A stretch of 64,000 nt of DNA from Marivita sp965656765 (GTDB taxonomy: Bacteria; Pseudomonadota; Alphaproteobacteria; Rhodobacterales; Rhodobacteraceae): positions 62,001 through 126,000 of the forward strand of contig NZ_CBFHLV010000001.1 of assembly GCF_965656765.1 (NCBI RefSeq), read 5' to 3'. The notes under the pieces are model-generated. The model saw only the letters and a list, made by a program, of their open reading frames with translations. It was not told where the DNA came from and did not search any database. A program made the position numbers and the translations under genes. Of this stretch, positions 1-8,014 are shown in pieces. Within the stretch, counting starts at the first letter, position 1, and every line of letters starts with the position of its first letter.

Positions 1-1
1 G

Positions 2-400
2 CTGAACGCGTACTACCGCCCCTATCATGACGCCTACGCCAAATTGGCGGCGCGTCAGGACAACACCGTGATCGTGGCAGTGCATTCCTTTACCCGCCAG
101 CTTAAATCACGCCCCAGTCGCCCGTGGCATGTAGGCATTCTACATGCCTATGATCGGCGTTTGTCGGATCCGCTTATTGAAACGCTTGATGCGGAACCCG
201 ATCTTGTCGTGGGCCGCAACGAACCCTATCCAGGCCATTTGCCCGGAGATGCGATTGACCGCCATGCCTTGCATCATGGCCGGAAGAACACACTTATCGA
301 ATTGCGAAACGATCTGATCGAAACCGAAGCCACCCAAGCCGCTTGGGGCGAACGACTGGCTCCAATGCTGATCGATGCGCTGGCCAAAACGACAGACTGA
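2..400 (+). CDS. N-formylglutamate amidohydrolase, 3' part
   Basis: The frame is open from the left edge to the TGA at 398-400, so the gene starts outside the window and about 132 C-terminal residues are present. The HSFT segment, the WHVGILHAYD stretch and the NEPYPGH segment are typical of the N-formylglutamate amidohydrolase family. These enzymes remove formate from N-formylglutamate at the end of histidine breakdown, or act on related N-formyl amino acids. The DUF1244 gene follows 16 bases downstream on the same strand, so the two are probably cotranscribed. Because the N-terminal part is missing, the exact substrate cannot be judged. No other hut gene is visible. Confidence 0.85.
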   Translation: MNAYYRPYHDAYAKLAARQDNTVIVAVHSFTRQLKSRPSRPWHVGILHAYDRRLSDPLIETLDAEPDLVVGRNEPYPGHLPGDAIDRHALHHGRKNTLIELRNDLIETEATQAAWGERLAPMLIDALAKTTD

Positions 401-416
401 ACCGGAGGACAAAGAT

Positions 417-734
417 ATGGACCAACAGACGCAACTCGAGATCGAAGCCGCCGCCTTTCGCCGTTTGCGCCAGCATTTGATCGAAGATCGCCCCGATGTG
501 CAGAACATCGACATGATGAACCTTACCGGCTTTTGCCGTAACTGCCTAAGCCGTTGGTATCAAGAAGCCGCCAATGAACGCGGGATCGAGATGGATAAAG
601 ACACCGGGCGCGAGGCGTTTTACGGCATGCCGATGTCAGAATGGAAAGCCCGCCATCAGACCGAGGCAACCGACGCGCAGAAAGAGGCGTTTGAGGTGGC
701 CTTCAAAGAGAACGTGACCGACAAAGAAGCATAG
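417..734 (+). CDS. DUF1244 domain-containing protein
   Basis: This 105-residue soluble protein matches the small DUF1244 family of proteobacteria. Features include the NLTGFCRNCLSRWY segment with two cysteines three residues apart and the EAFYGMPMSEWKA segment. The ATG at 417 is preferred over an in-frame ATG at 375 because GGAGG at 404-408 sits at a good distance and the 375 start would overlap the upstream gene. The family has no firmly assigned biochemical role that I know. Its place right behind an N-formylglutamate amidohydrolase gene suggests cotranscription only. Confidence 0.85.
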   Translation: MDQQTQLEIEAAAFRRLRQHLIEDRPDVQNIDMMNLTGFCRNCLSRWYQEAANERGIEMDKDTGREAFYGMPMSEWKARHQTEATDAQKEAFEVAFKENVTDKEA

Positions 735-784
735 CCAGATCAGGCTAGGATGCTTTAACGCACATCGCGTCCCGATAAACCGGG

Positions 785-870
785 GCGTGCCCGCCAAGGG
801 CGGGCGTGAGGGCGCTGCCCTCACACTCCCGAGGTATTTGGAAACCGAAGAAGCTCAGGCGCAGATTCTG
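785..870. repeat. Tandem-hairpin intergenic element (Rhodobacterales-type dispersed repeat)
   Basis: The gap between the DUF1244 gene and the adenosyltransferase stop holds two adjacent perfect hairpins. One is at 789-805 (7-bp stem, 3-nt loop) and one at 806-824 (8-bp stem, loop GCT). A CCCGAGGTATTTGG segment follows, then a purine-rich tail. From memory this hairpin pair plus GGTATTT tail is a common intergenic element near gene ends in Rhodobacterales genomes. Lying between convergent genes, it may act as a transcript-end or mRNA-stabilising structure. No second copy is seen in this window. Confidence 0.6.
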
Positions 871-871
871 G

Positions 872-1444
872 TCAGCGATTGGCACCCGGCACCCAAAGCA
901 CATCCGCTTTGCCATCATCATTCGCAACCCGCGCAGCTACGAAGAACCAATCGCTTAATCGGTTGAGGTATTTGACCGCCGATGGGTTCACCCCCTCCAT
1001 CGTGGCCAATTCGACCGTCAACCGTTCCGCGCGCCGCGCGACAGTGCGGCATTGATGCAAATGAGCAGCAAGCGCTGATCCCCCAGGCAGGATAAAGCTG
1101 CGAAGTGGTTCAAGCTTGGCATTCATCGCGTCAATTTCAGATTCCAGTCGATCCACCTGCGACGCCACGATCCGCAACGGCGGATATTCGGCTTTTTCAT
1201 CTTGCTCCATGTCTGGTCGGCACAGGTCTGCCCCAAGATCGAAAAGATCGTTTTGAATGCGCGACAGGTTTGCGTCAAGATCCGCATCGGCCTGCAAACG
1301 CGCCAGACCAACAATCGCATTCAATTCATCGACCGTCCCGTAAGAGGTCACACGCATCGAATGTTTTGCGACACGCGCGCCATTGCCCAGCGCGGTTTCA
1401 CCATCGTCACCGGTTTTGGTGTAAATTTTATTAAGAACAACCAT
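872..1444 (-). CDS. Cob(I)yrinic acid a,c-diamide/cobalamin adenosyltransferase, PduO type
   Basis: This 190-residue protein has the N-terminal KIYTKTGDDGETAL motif that binds ATP in PduO-type adenosyltransferases, the SYGTVDELNA segment, and the C-terminal RLSDWFFVAARVAN helix. It transfers the adenosyl group of ATP to Co(I) corrinoid in the cytoplasm, giving adenosylcobalamin. That is the cofactor of ethylmalonyl-CoA mutase, encoded at 42867, and of methylmalonyl-CoA mutase. The ATG lies 3 bases after the stop of the HIG1-type gene, behind a GGGGGGA ribosome binding site. It is the last gene of a four-gene minus-strand operon. The length is normal for the family. Confidence 0.93.
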   Translation of the reverse strand: MVVLNKIYTKTGDDGETALGNGARVAKHSMRVTSYGTVDELNAIVGLARLQADADLDANLSRIQNDLFDLGADLCRPDMEQDEKAEYPPLRIVASQVDRLESEIDAMNAKLEPLRSFILPGGSALAAHLHQCRTVARRAERLTVELATMEGVNPSAVKYLNRLSDWFFVAARVANDDGKADVLWVPGANR

Positions 1445-1447
1445 CGT

Positions 1448-1648
1448 TCATTCCCCCCGCAGCCAAACGAAAAGCAAGATCAGGATCACTGCCACGAATT
1501 GTGCGATGATCCGCCAGCGCATTGCTTTGTTGGCGTATTTCTTGTTGAAATCCCCACCCTTGGCAAAACTGCCGATGCCAAATAGCAGAACTGCCACCAC
1601 CGCCAGACAGGCAATGGCCGCAACGATAAACAGGGGGTCTTGCATCAT
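1448..1648 (-). CDS. HIG1-domain twin-transmembrane protein
   Basis: This 66-residue protein has two membrane segments (about residues 5-26 and 45-62) joined by a short basic loop. The loop has GSFAKGGDFNKKYANK followed by RWRIIAQ, which fits the R-x-R-x3-Q core of HIG1/Rcf proteins. Alphaproteobacterial members are linked to cytochrome oxidase assembly or supercomplexes. The start is the first of two adjacent ATG codons, and longer upstream reading would overlap the SDR gene. It sits 3 bases before the cobalamin adenosyltransferase gene. The family assignment is from motif reading; the role is inferred. Confidence 0.8.
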   Translation of the reverse strand: MMQDPLFIVAAIACLAVVAVLLFGIGSFAKGGDFNKKYANKAMRWRIIAQFVAVILILLFVWLRGE

Positions 1649-1716
1649 GGCGGGGTCTTCCTTCGGTTGATGTTTCCGGGGATGTAGCCGTATCGCGGCG
1701 CAAGGCGAATGAAAAG

Positions 1717-2544
1717 TCAGCCTTTTGACAAAACCCAATCCAAGGCTCTGGTCGGCAGAATACGACGCGCGAAAGCCATGGCATGTGTCGGCGCTGTGAC
1801 GCGATAGCGGGCTTTGGGACGTGTTGCCGTGAGTGCCGATACAACCTGATCGGTCACGGCAGAGGCAGGCCATTGCTTGCCAGAACTGCCACCCTTCTTG
1901 AGCTTGTCGAGCAGCGATGCCTCGTATTGGTCACGCAACGCCGACGACTTCCAATCGACCCATTTGTCGAATTGCTTGATCGCGTTCTTGCGAAACTCGG
2001 TTTCAATCGGGCCGGGTTCGATCAGCACGACATAAATCCCTGCTTCGGCCATCTCCATACGCAACACGTCGGCATAGCCTTCAAGTGCGAATTTTGTGGC
2101 GACATAAGGCCCTCGGTATTTCATGCCAACGATGCCGAGAACCGACGAATTGAACAAAATCCGTCCCTCTTTGCGCGACCGCATAGCCGGGAGCAGATGA
2201 CGGTTCAGGTCATGCCATCCTAGGAAATTCGCCTCAAACTGCGCGCGCATCCCTTCGGCGGGGACATCCTCCAAAGGGCCAGGCAAAGCGTAGGCGCCAT
2301 TGTGAAAAACCGCATCCAAACAACCACCCGTCTGGTCCAGAACCTCTTGCGCACAGCGGGCGATACTGGCGGCGTCTTCGTAATCAAGGTGGGGTGCAAG
2401 AAAACCTTCCGCCTCGCGCTTGGCGCAATCCTCCTGCGCGCGGCAGGATGCGAAAACCATCCAGCCCTGCAATTTCAGTCTGTGGGCCGTATCCAGGCCA
2501 ATGCCCGACGAACAACCAGTGATCAGTATGGATTTGATTGTCAC
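1717..2544 (-). CDS. SDR family NAD(P)-dependent oxidoreductase
   Basis: This 275-residue classical short-chain dehydrogenase has the cofactor motif TGCSSGIG (residues 9-16), a later NGA, the catalytic serine region NSSVLG, and YVATK carrying the active-site tyrosine and lysine. The extended C-terminal part resembles fatty-acyl or retinol-type SDRs of about 275 residues. The substrate cannot be told from sequence. The start codon is GTG, one base after the TGA of the SH3 protein gene, so translation is probably coupled. It belongs to the minus-strand operon ending with the cobalamin adenosyltransferase. Confidence 0.88.
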   Translation of the reverse strand: MTIKSILITGCSSGIGLDTAHRLKLQGWMVFASCRAQEDCAKREAEGFLAPHLDYEDAASIARCAQEVLDQTGGCLDAVFHNGAYALPGPLEDVPAEGMRAQFEANFLGWHDLNRHLLPAMRSRKEGRILFNSSVLGIVGMKYRGPYVATKFALEGYADVLRMEMAEAGIYVVLIEPGPIETEFRKNAIKQFDKWVDWKSSALRDQYEASLLDKLKKGGSSGKQWPASAVTDQVVSALTATRPKARYRVTAPTHAMAFARRILPTRALDWVLSKG

Positions 2545-2545
2545 G

Positions 2546-3091
2546 TCAGTTGGCAGCCGTCACAAGCCAGTCCGCCATCCAACCTTCGTCTCCTGTGGCG
2601 CGAGCGCGCAGATGCAGCCAGCCGTTGCCTTCATCCTTGATCACTTCAACCATGTCGTTGCGGAACAATTTGCCCACGACGGCATAGTCCGTGCCCGGGC
2701 CACCGCGCAGGTTGACGCGGTCACCGCGGTCACCATCGACAAAGCGAAAATCGGGTTGGGTTTCTGGCTCGGGCTCTACGTTAACGACGGGCTCTTGAAC
2801 AACCGGAGCGGCTTGAATGGACGTTCCCGCCTTAGCCTGTGTTATCACTGCCTCGGCTGTGGCAACCACGGGATCAGTGACGGCCCGAGCAGGCGCAATA
2901 TCGGTCAGGTCTGTTGTGGACGTGTCGGCGCGCGCGACGATCTCTGGTTGCGGCACGGGCGATGTAACAACAGGTTTGGGTGTGGCAAAGACAACCAAAG
3001 ACGTATTGCCAGGTTCAAACTCCGAACCACCCGAAATTTCGTAAAACGCCATGCCCATGACCGCAAAAGCGACCAATATATACTTGTTCAT
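2546..3091 (-). CDS. SH3 domain-containing membrane-anchored protein
   Basis: This 181-residue protein has one N-terminal hydrophobic segment (residues 4-16, signal anchor), a proline- and valine-rich linker (about 35-110), and a C-terminal bacterial SH3 domain. The SH3 part contains NLRGGPGTDYAVVGKL and ends GWMADWLV. Such domains usually face the periplasm and bind cell-wall material or proteins. The ATG at 3091 is chosen over upstream in-frame starts because GGGGGA lies just before it. It is the first gene of the four-gene operon and is divergent from parC, with a 136-bp shared promoter region. Confidence 0.8.
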   Translation of the reverse strand: MNKYILVAFAVMGMAFYEISGGSEFEPGNTSLVVFATPKPVVTSPVPQPEIVARADTSTTDLTDIAPARAVTDPVVATAEAVITQAKAGTSIQAAPVVQEPVVNVEPEPETQPDFRFVDGDRGDRVNLRGGPGTDYAVVGKLFRNDMVEVIKDEGNGWLHLRARATGDEGWMADWLVTAAN

Positions 3092-3227
3092 CCCATCCCC
3101 CAACGTGGACCAACCGTTTACCACGAACGACTGATAACGCGATTCCCCGCCCGGTCCGAAGGGGAAAGCGAAAAAATATTCCCGCAATTGCTTTACGGCC
3201 TCAGAGGGGGTGGGTATCACATCATCT

Positions 3228-5543
3228 ATGGCCAATGATGTCGACAACCCCAAGATGACCCCCCGCGACTTTGCGGAGCCGCTGCGCCGGGCAATCGGTG
3301 AGCGGTACCTGACCTATGCGTTGTCGACGATCATGCACCGGGCACTTCCTGATGCACGGGACGGGCTGAAACCCGTTCACCGACGTATTCTTTATGCAAT
3401 GCGCGAATTGCGGTTGAGCTCGAATGGCGGATTTCGAAAATCCGCCAAGATCAGCGGCGACGTGATGGGAAACTATCACCCGCATGGCGACGCCGCGATT
3501 TACGACGCGATGGCGCGTTTGGCGCAGGATTTTGCGGTGCGCTACCCGCTTGTTGATGGCCAAGGCAATTTTGGCAATATCGACGGCGACAACCCTGCTG
3601 CTGCCAGATACACCGAGGCGCGGCTTACGTCTGTAGCCGAAGCCTTGCTTGACGGCTTGAACGAAAACGCTGTTGATTATCGCCCAAATTATGATGGCAC
3701 ACTGGAAGAACCCGTTGTTCTTCCAGCGCAGTTTCCAAACCTTCTTGCAAATGGCTCCAGCGGTATCGCCGTTGGAATGGCGACAAATATCCCACCACAC
3801 AACATTGTTGAACTGGTGGATGCTTGTTTACATCTGATCAAGGTTCCAGACGCGCGGGACGACACGTTATTGAATTACGTGCCTGGGCCGGATTTTCCGA
3901 CCGGCGGCGTGATTGTCGAGGACCGAGACACCATCGCTCAAGCCTATCGCACCGGGCGCGGCTCGATCCGCCTGCGCTGCCGGTGGGAGATTGAAGATAT
4001 GGGTCGTGGTCAGTGGCAGATCATTGTCACAGAGATCCCTTATCAGGTGCAGAAATCGAAACTGGTCGAACGACTGGCCGAATTGATTCAGACAAAGAAG
4101 GTACCGATCCTCGCCGACATCCGCGACGAGTCCGCAGATGACATCCGCATGGTCTTGGAGCCGCGTTCCAAGAACGTGGACCCGGATGTTCTGATGAACA
4201 TGCTCTATCGCAATTCCGATCTGGAGACACGGTTCAGCCTGAACATGAATGTGCTGATCGATGGGCTGACCCCCAAGGTCTGTTCAATGAAGGAAGTACT
4301 GCGCGCCTTCCTTGATTTCCGCCGTGAGGTTCTAATCCGGCGCAGCCAGCACCGGATGGATAAGATCGATCACCGGCTTGAGGTGTTGGAAGGGCTGATC
4401 GTAGCCTTTCTGAACCTCGACCGCGTCATCGACATCATCCGGTACGATGATGAACCCAAAGCCGCACTCATGCGCGAGGATTGGGGCAAAGACCATCCGC
4501 GTGCCCGCGACGAAGCCGACTATGTGTCACCTCCAATGGTGGCTGGCGATGAAGAGCTTGGCCTGACTGAAGTCCAGACCGAAGCGATCCTGAACATGCG
4601 GTTGCGGTCATTGCGAAAACTCGAAGAGATGGAGCTTGTCGCCGAACGCGATCGCTTGATGGAGGAACGCGCCGGGCTTGAGGATTTGCTCGAAAGCGGC
4701 GACCTGCAATGGGATGCCATTGCAGAACAGCTGCGCGAAACAAAGAAAACCTTTGGCAAGAACTATGCGGGCGGCGAACGCCGAACCACCTTTGCCGAAG
4801 CGGGTGTGGTCGAAGACGTGCCAATCGAGGCGATGATCGAACGTGAGCCGATCACAGTCGTCTGTTCCGAAATGGGATGGATCCGCGCAATGACCGGACA
4901 TATCGACCTGAACCGGGAATTGAAGTTCAAGGATGGTGACGGCCCACGTTTTATCTTTCACGCGGAAACCACGGACCGACTGTTGGTCTTTGGATCAAAC
5001 GGACGCTTCTACACATTGTCTGCCGCCAATCTGCCGGGCGGCCGTGGCATGGGGGAACCGTTGCGCCTGATGGTCGATCTTCCGAACGAGGCCGCGATTG
5101 TGGATTTGTTCATTCACCATCCCGACCGGAAACTGCTTGTGGCCTCCAGCGCGGGTGACGGCTTTATCGTGCCCGAAACCGAAGTTGTTGCGCAGACACG
5201 TGCCGGCAAACAAGTGCTCAACGTCAGAGGCGACGTGCGTGCGAAAGTGTGCAAACCTGTCACTGGTGATGCGGTCGCAGTGGTTGGTGAAAACCGCAAA
5301 GTACTGGTCTTTGCGCTGGACGAACTACCTGAGATGGGACGCGGGAAAGGCGTGCGGCTGCAAAAGTACAAGGACGGGGGCCTGTCGGATGCAACCACCT
5401 TCACCCTGGGAGAAGGCCTCTCCTGGCGCGACCCAGCCGGACGCACCAGGACCGAAGCCGAACTTGCCGAGTGGACAGGCAAACGCGCCGGAACAGGCCG
5501 CATGGCCCCGCGTGGCTTCCCCAGAGACAATACCTTCACCTGA
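3228..5543 (+). CDS. parC: DNA topoisomerase IV subunit A
   Basis: This 771-residue protein is the breakage-rejoining subunit of topoisomerase IV, which unlinks daughter chromosomes. The N-terminal winged-helix/tower region has PDARDGLKPVHRRILYAM, HPHGDAA and the active-site tyrosine in ARYTEAR (Tyr128). The C-terminal half holds beta-pinwheel repeats. The residues matching E. coli ParC Ser80 and Glu84 are Ala89 and Asp93. I chose ATG 3228; an in-frame GTG at 3210 has no room for a ribosome binding site. The gene's 3' end overlaps the likely start of the DUF898 gene. Confidence 0.96.
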   Translation: MANDVDNPKMTPRDFAEPLRRAIGERYLTYALSTIMHRALPDARDGLKPVHRRILYAMRELRLSSNGGFRKSAKISGDVMGNYHPHGDAAIYDAMARLAQDFAVRYPLVDGQGNFGNIDGDNPAAARYTEARLTSVAEALLDGLNENAVDYRPNYDGTLEEPVVLPAQFPNLLANGSSGIAVGMATNIPPHNIVELVDACLHLIKVPDARDDTLLNYVPGPDFPTGGVIVEDRDTIAQAYRTGRGSIRLRCRWEIEDMGRGQWQIIVTEIPYQVQKSKLVERLAELIQTKKVPILADIRDESADDIRMVLEPRSKNVDPDVLMNMLYRNSDLETRFSLNMNVLIDGLTPKVCSMKEVLRAFLDFRREVLIRRSQHRMDKIDHRLEVLEGLIVAFLNLDRVIDIIRYDDEPKAALMREDWGKDHPRARDEADYVSPPMVAGDEELGLTEVQTEAILNMRLRSLRKLEEMELVAERDRLMEERAGLEDLLESGDLQWDAIAEQLRETKKTFGKNYAGGERRTTFAEAGVVEDVPIEAMIEREPITVVCSEMGWIRAMTGHIDLNRELKFKDGDGPRFIFHAETTDRLLVFGSNGRFYTLSAANLPGGRGMGEPLRLMVDLPNEAAIVDLFIHHPDRKLLVASSAGDGFIVPETEVVAQTRAGKQVLNVRGDVRAKVCKPVTGDAVAVVGENRKVLVFALDELPEMGRGKGVRLQKYKDGGLSDATTFTLGEGLSWRDPAGRTRTEAELAEWTGKRAGTGRMAPRGFPRDNTFT

Positions 5544-6729
5544 TCCGGACACGCTGATCACAGACGTGACCGGCAGCCGTGGTGCATTGTTTTGGCTAGC
5601 CCTGAAAACTGGTGTTTTTACGGTTCTCACGCTTGGATTCTACCGTTTCTGGATGCGCACTCGACTGCGGCGCTGGTACTGGTCCGCAATCCGCCCCGGT
5701 GGTCATCCATTAGAATATGTCGGCGACCCAATTGAAAAGCTGCTGGGCTTTTTGTTCGCCGTAGTCGTGTTGGCGTTTTATATTGGGATCGTGAACCTGT
5801 TCCTCATGTTCGCCAGTTTCTCGTTGTTTCAGGACAATTTTGCCGCCTACGCCGTCAGCCTTGTCGGCGTCATACCGCTTTGGTTTTTCGCAAAATATCG
5901 CGCGCGGCGATACATTTTGGCCCGGACACGCTGGCGCGGGCTGCGGTTTGGTCTTGAGCCCGGAGCTTGGGGCTATGCATGGCGCGCTGTATTCCATTGG
6001 ATCGTCACAATTCTGAGCCTTGGTCTTTTGATGCCGCGCATGACCTTCTGGTTAGAAAAGTACAAAGTCGACCGCACGTTCTATGGCACCGCGCGTATGG
6101 CCCAGGGCGGGACATGGACCATGCTATACCCGGCCATGTGGCCAATGTTTGTGGCCCTCTTCATCGCAGTGATCGGTGGAGGTGCGATCGCCTCGGGAAA
6201 TCTTCCCGTTGGCATCGGCATGTGCATCATAGCCGGATTAATCGGACTTTATGGCTTGGTTTACTACCGCGTCGAAACGCTGCGCAGGTTGACCGAAGCG
6301 AAGACAATCAACGGCGTGTCTTTGCGCCTGTCACCGAATGCGTTTCGAGTGATGATGATCTATGCGCTTGGTACACTCTTGGCGGCAGCCGCTGTCTTTG
6401 TTCCGATGGTCATCTTGGGGCTGATGCTCGCGGTGATCCAATCGGCAGAGACGCTCGCCGAGATGGGTATGGAAGATATGGTCGCGCCGATCGCAGGGCT
6501 GGGACGCTATGCCATCATCGCAGCCAGCATCGCGATCTATTTCACCATCTTTCTATTGTGGTCAGCGCTGACAAACGTGTTCATAACCCTGCCCGTCATC
6601 CGACACTACTTTTCCACACTAACCCTGTCGCCAGACACCGCAGTTGCAGATATTCGCCAGCGCCCCCGCGATGAATTCGCCGAGGCAGAGGGTTTTGCCG
6701 ACGCTCTGGATGTTGGCGCGTCGCTATGA
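5512..6729 (+). CDS. DUF898 family (YjgN-like) multi-pass membrane protein
   Basis: This protein of about 405 residues has 7-8 hydrophobic segments separated by short basic loops such as YRFWMRTRLRRWYW. It resembles DUF898/YjgN inner membrane proteins, whose function is unknown. The start is uncertain. GTG 5512 overlaps parC by 32 bases, and GTG 5566 would give a protein beginning just before the first membrane span. The M48 protease gene overlaps it by an ATGA junction. This coupling suggests that the membrane protein and the protease act together, which is an inference from gene order. Confidence 0.75.
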   Translation: MASPETIPSPDPDTLITDVTGSRGALFWLALKTGVFTVLTLGFYRFWMRTRLRRWYWSAIRPGGHPLEYVGDPIEKLLGFLFAVVVLAFYIGIVNLFLMFASFSLFQDNFAAYAVSLVGVIPLWFFAKYRARRYILARTRWRGLRFGLEPGAWGYAWRAVFHWIVTILSLGLLMPRMTFWLEKYKVDRTFYGTARMAQGGTWTMLYPAMWPMFVALFIAVIGGGAIASGNLPVGIGMCIIAGLIGLYGLVYYRVETLRRLTEAKTINGVSLRLSPNAFRVMMIYALGTLLAAAAVFVPMVILGLMLAVIQSAETLAEMGMEDMVAPIAGLGRYAIIAASIAIYFTIFLLWSALTNVFITLPVIRHYFSTLTLSPDTAVADIRQRPRDEFAEAEGFADALDVGASL

Positions 6730-7847
6730 CTGTGCTGCGAGTTGGCCGTGCGCCCGAACCCTTCTCCGCAACCGGCACCTATTTCGATGGCACGCGGGCC
6801 GCACCTGCGTACATCGCGCTATCCATCGATGAAGATACCCATGCCTTGGTTGGGCTGGCAGACACGGGGATTGAGGTGCATTGGCCCCTGATCGACATTC
6901 GTGAAACTCCGGATCAGGCAAACACGGACGAGATGGTCATTCAGATGGCGACTGACCAAATACAAAGGATCGTCTTGCCCGACCGCGCCTTGGCACCGCG
7001 TCTGCCCAACCGCACCAAACGCTCGAAAGTGACGAAACGCGCACCTTTGTTTGGTTGGGCCGCTGCTGCGGTGGCGTCAGTCGCGCTGATCATTTTTGTG
7101 CTCGTGCCAACCATGGCGAACCAATTGGCGCGCTTTATTCCACCAGAGGGCGAACGCGCACTGGGTCAAGTCACCTTTGAACAAATCCGCAGCGCGCTTG
7201 ATCAATCGGGCCTGAACCCCGTGCCGGTTTGTGACAATCGCGACGGTCTTGAAGCGCTGGCCAAGATGGAAACCCGCCTGCAATCCGCCCTTCCCGAGGC
7301 ACAGCCACTGACCGTTTCGGTCCTCGATCACGAGATGGTCAATGCATTTGCGCTGCCGGGGAATTACATCGTCTTTTTCCGCGGCTTGATCGACAACGCC
7401 CAAACGCCCGAAGAAGTCGCCTCTGTGTTCGCCCACGAAATAGGCCACGTGGTAAGCCGTGATCCGACCCGTCATGCCTTGCGATCTGCTGGATCTCTGG
7501 GTGTTCTGGGCTTGCTGTTCGGCGATTTTGCGGGCGGAGCCGCGATGCTGCTGTTGGCGGAGCGGCTGATCGAAGCGCAATATAGCCAAGGCGCCGAAGC
7601 GGACGCCGACGTCTTTGCACACGCTGTCCTGCAAGACGCGCAAATCGCGCCATCAGCGCTGGCGACAATGTTCGAGCGGTTTCAAGATATGGGCGGCGAT
7701 ACCAGCCCGTTCATAGCGCATTTTCTCAGCCACCCAGAATTGGGTGACCGCATTCAAGCCGCGCGTGATGCCACACCGGATGGCTTTGAAGCCGTGCCAT
7801 TGTTGACCGCTCAGGAATGGCAAGCCCTGCAAAACATCTGCGATTGA
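6726..7847 (+). CDS. M48 family membrane-anchored zinc metallopeptidase
   Basis: This 373-residue protein has a soluble N-terminal domain of about 100 residues, a basic stretch, one membrane segment (about 108-129), then an M48 peptidase domain. The zinc-binding HEIGH is at residues 237-241 and the third-ligand glutamate region is AEADADVFA. M48 enzymes such as HtpX, Oma1 and BepA take part in membrane or envelope protein quality control. The ATG overlaps the DUF898 stop (ATGA), so the genes are translationally coupled. The N-terminal domain before the membrane span is not one I can name. Confidence 0.88.
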   Translation: MTVLRVGRAPEPFSATGTYFDGTRAAPAYIALSIDEDTHALVGLADTGIEVHWPLIDIRETPDQANTDEMVIQMATDQIQRIVLPDRALAPRLPNRTKRSKVTKRAPLFGWAAAAVASVALIIFVLVPTMANQLARFIPPEGERALGQVTFEQIRSALDQSGLNPVPVCDNRDGLEALAKMETRLQSALPEAQPLTVSVLDHEMVNAFALPGNYIVFFRGLIDNAQTPEEVASVFAHEIGHVVSRDPTRHALRSAGSLGVLGLLFGDFAGGAAMLLLAERLIEAQYSQGAEADADVFAHAVLQDAQIAPSALATMFERFQDMGGDTSPFIAHFLSHPELGDRIQAARDATPDGFEAVPLLTAQEWQALQNICD

Positions 7848-7865
7848 TGCTGCATCACAGCATCA
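7845..7865. terminator. Hairpin at the M48 gene stop (possible weak terminator)
   Basis: An 8-bp perfect inverted repeat, TGATGCTG and CAGCATCA around the loop CATCA, begins at the TGA stop of the M48 gene. There is no T-run, so it is at best a Rho-dependent or attenuating structure before etfB. Confidence 0.35.
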
Positions 7866-8014
7866 GATCGGCCATAACTGAAAAACGCGACGTCCGATGG
7901 CGCTAACGTGACGATTTTGCCCTGTTTCCTGGGTCAAGTGTTCGGTATCCCTTGCTCCGAACGTATTGTCAGAATCGCAGGTCGCCCTGCGATCCCAGTA
8001 AGAGGAACGCGCTT

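Noticed and set aside
785..870. CRISPR repeat or classical terminator
   Set aside because: There are only two different hairpins, no spacers and no T-run.
3210..3227. GTG start for parC 18 bases before the chosen ATG
   Set aside because: The purine-rich stretch touches the GTG, leaving no room for a ribosome binding site, and the added residues are not typical of ParC.
5098..5511. Long N-terminal extension of the DUF898 frame inside parC
   Set aside because: This part is a shadow of parC in another frame; the DUF898-like sequence begins only after parC ends.
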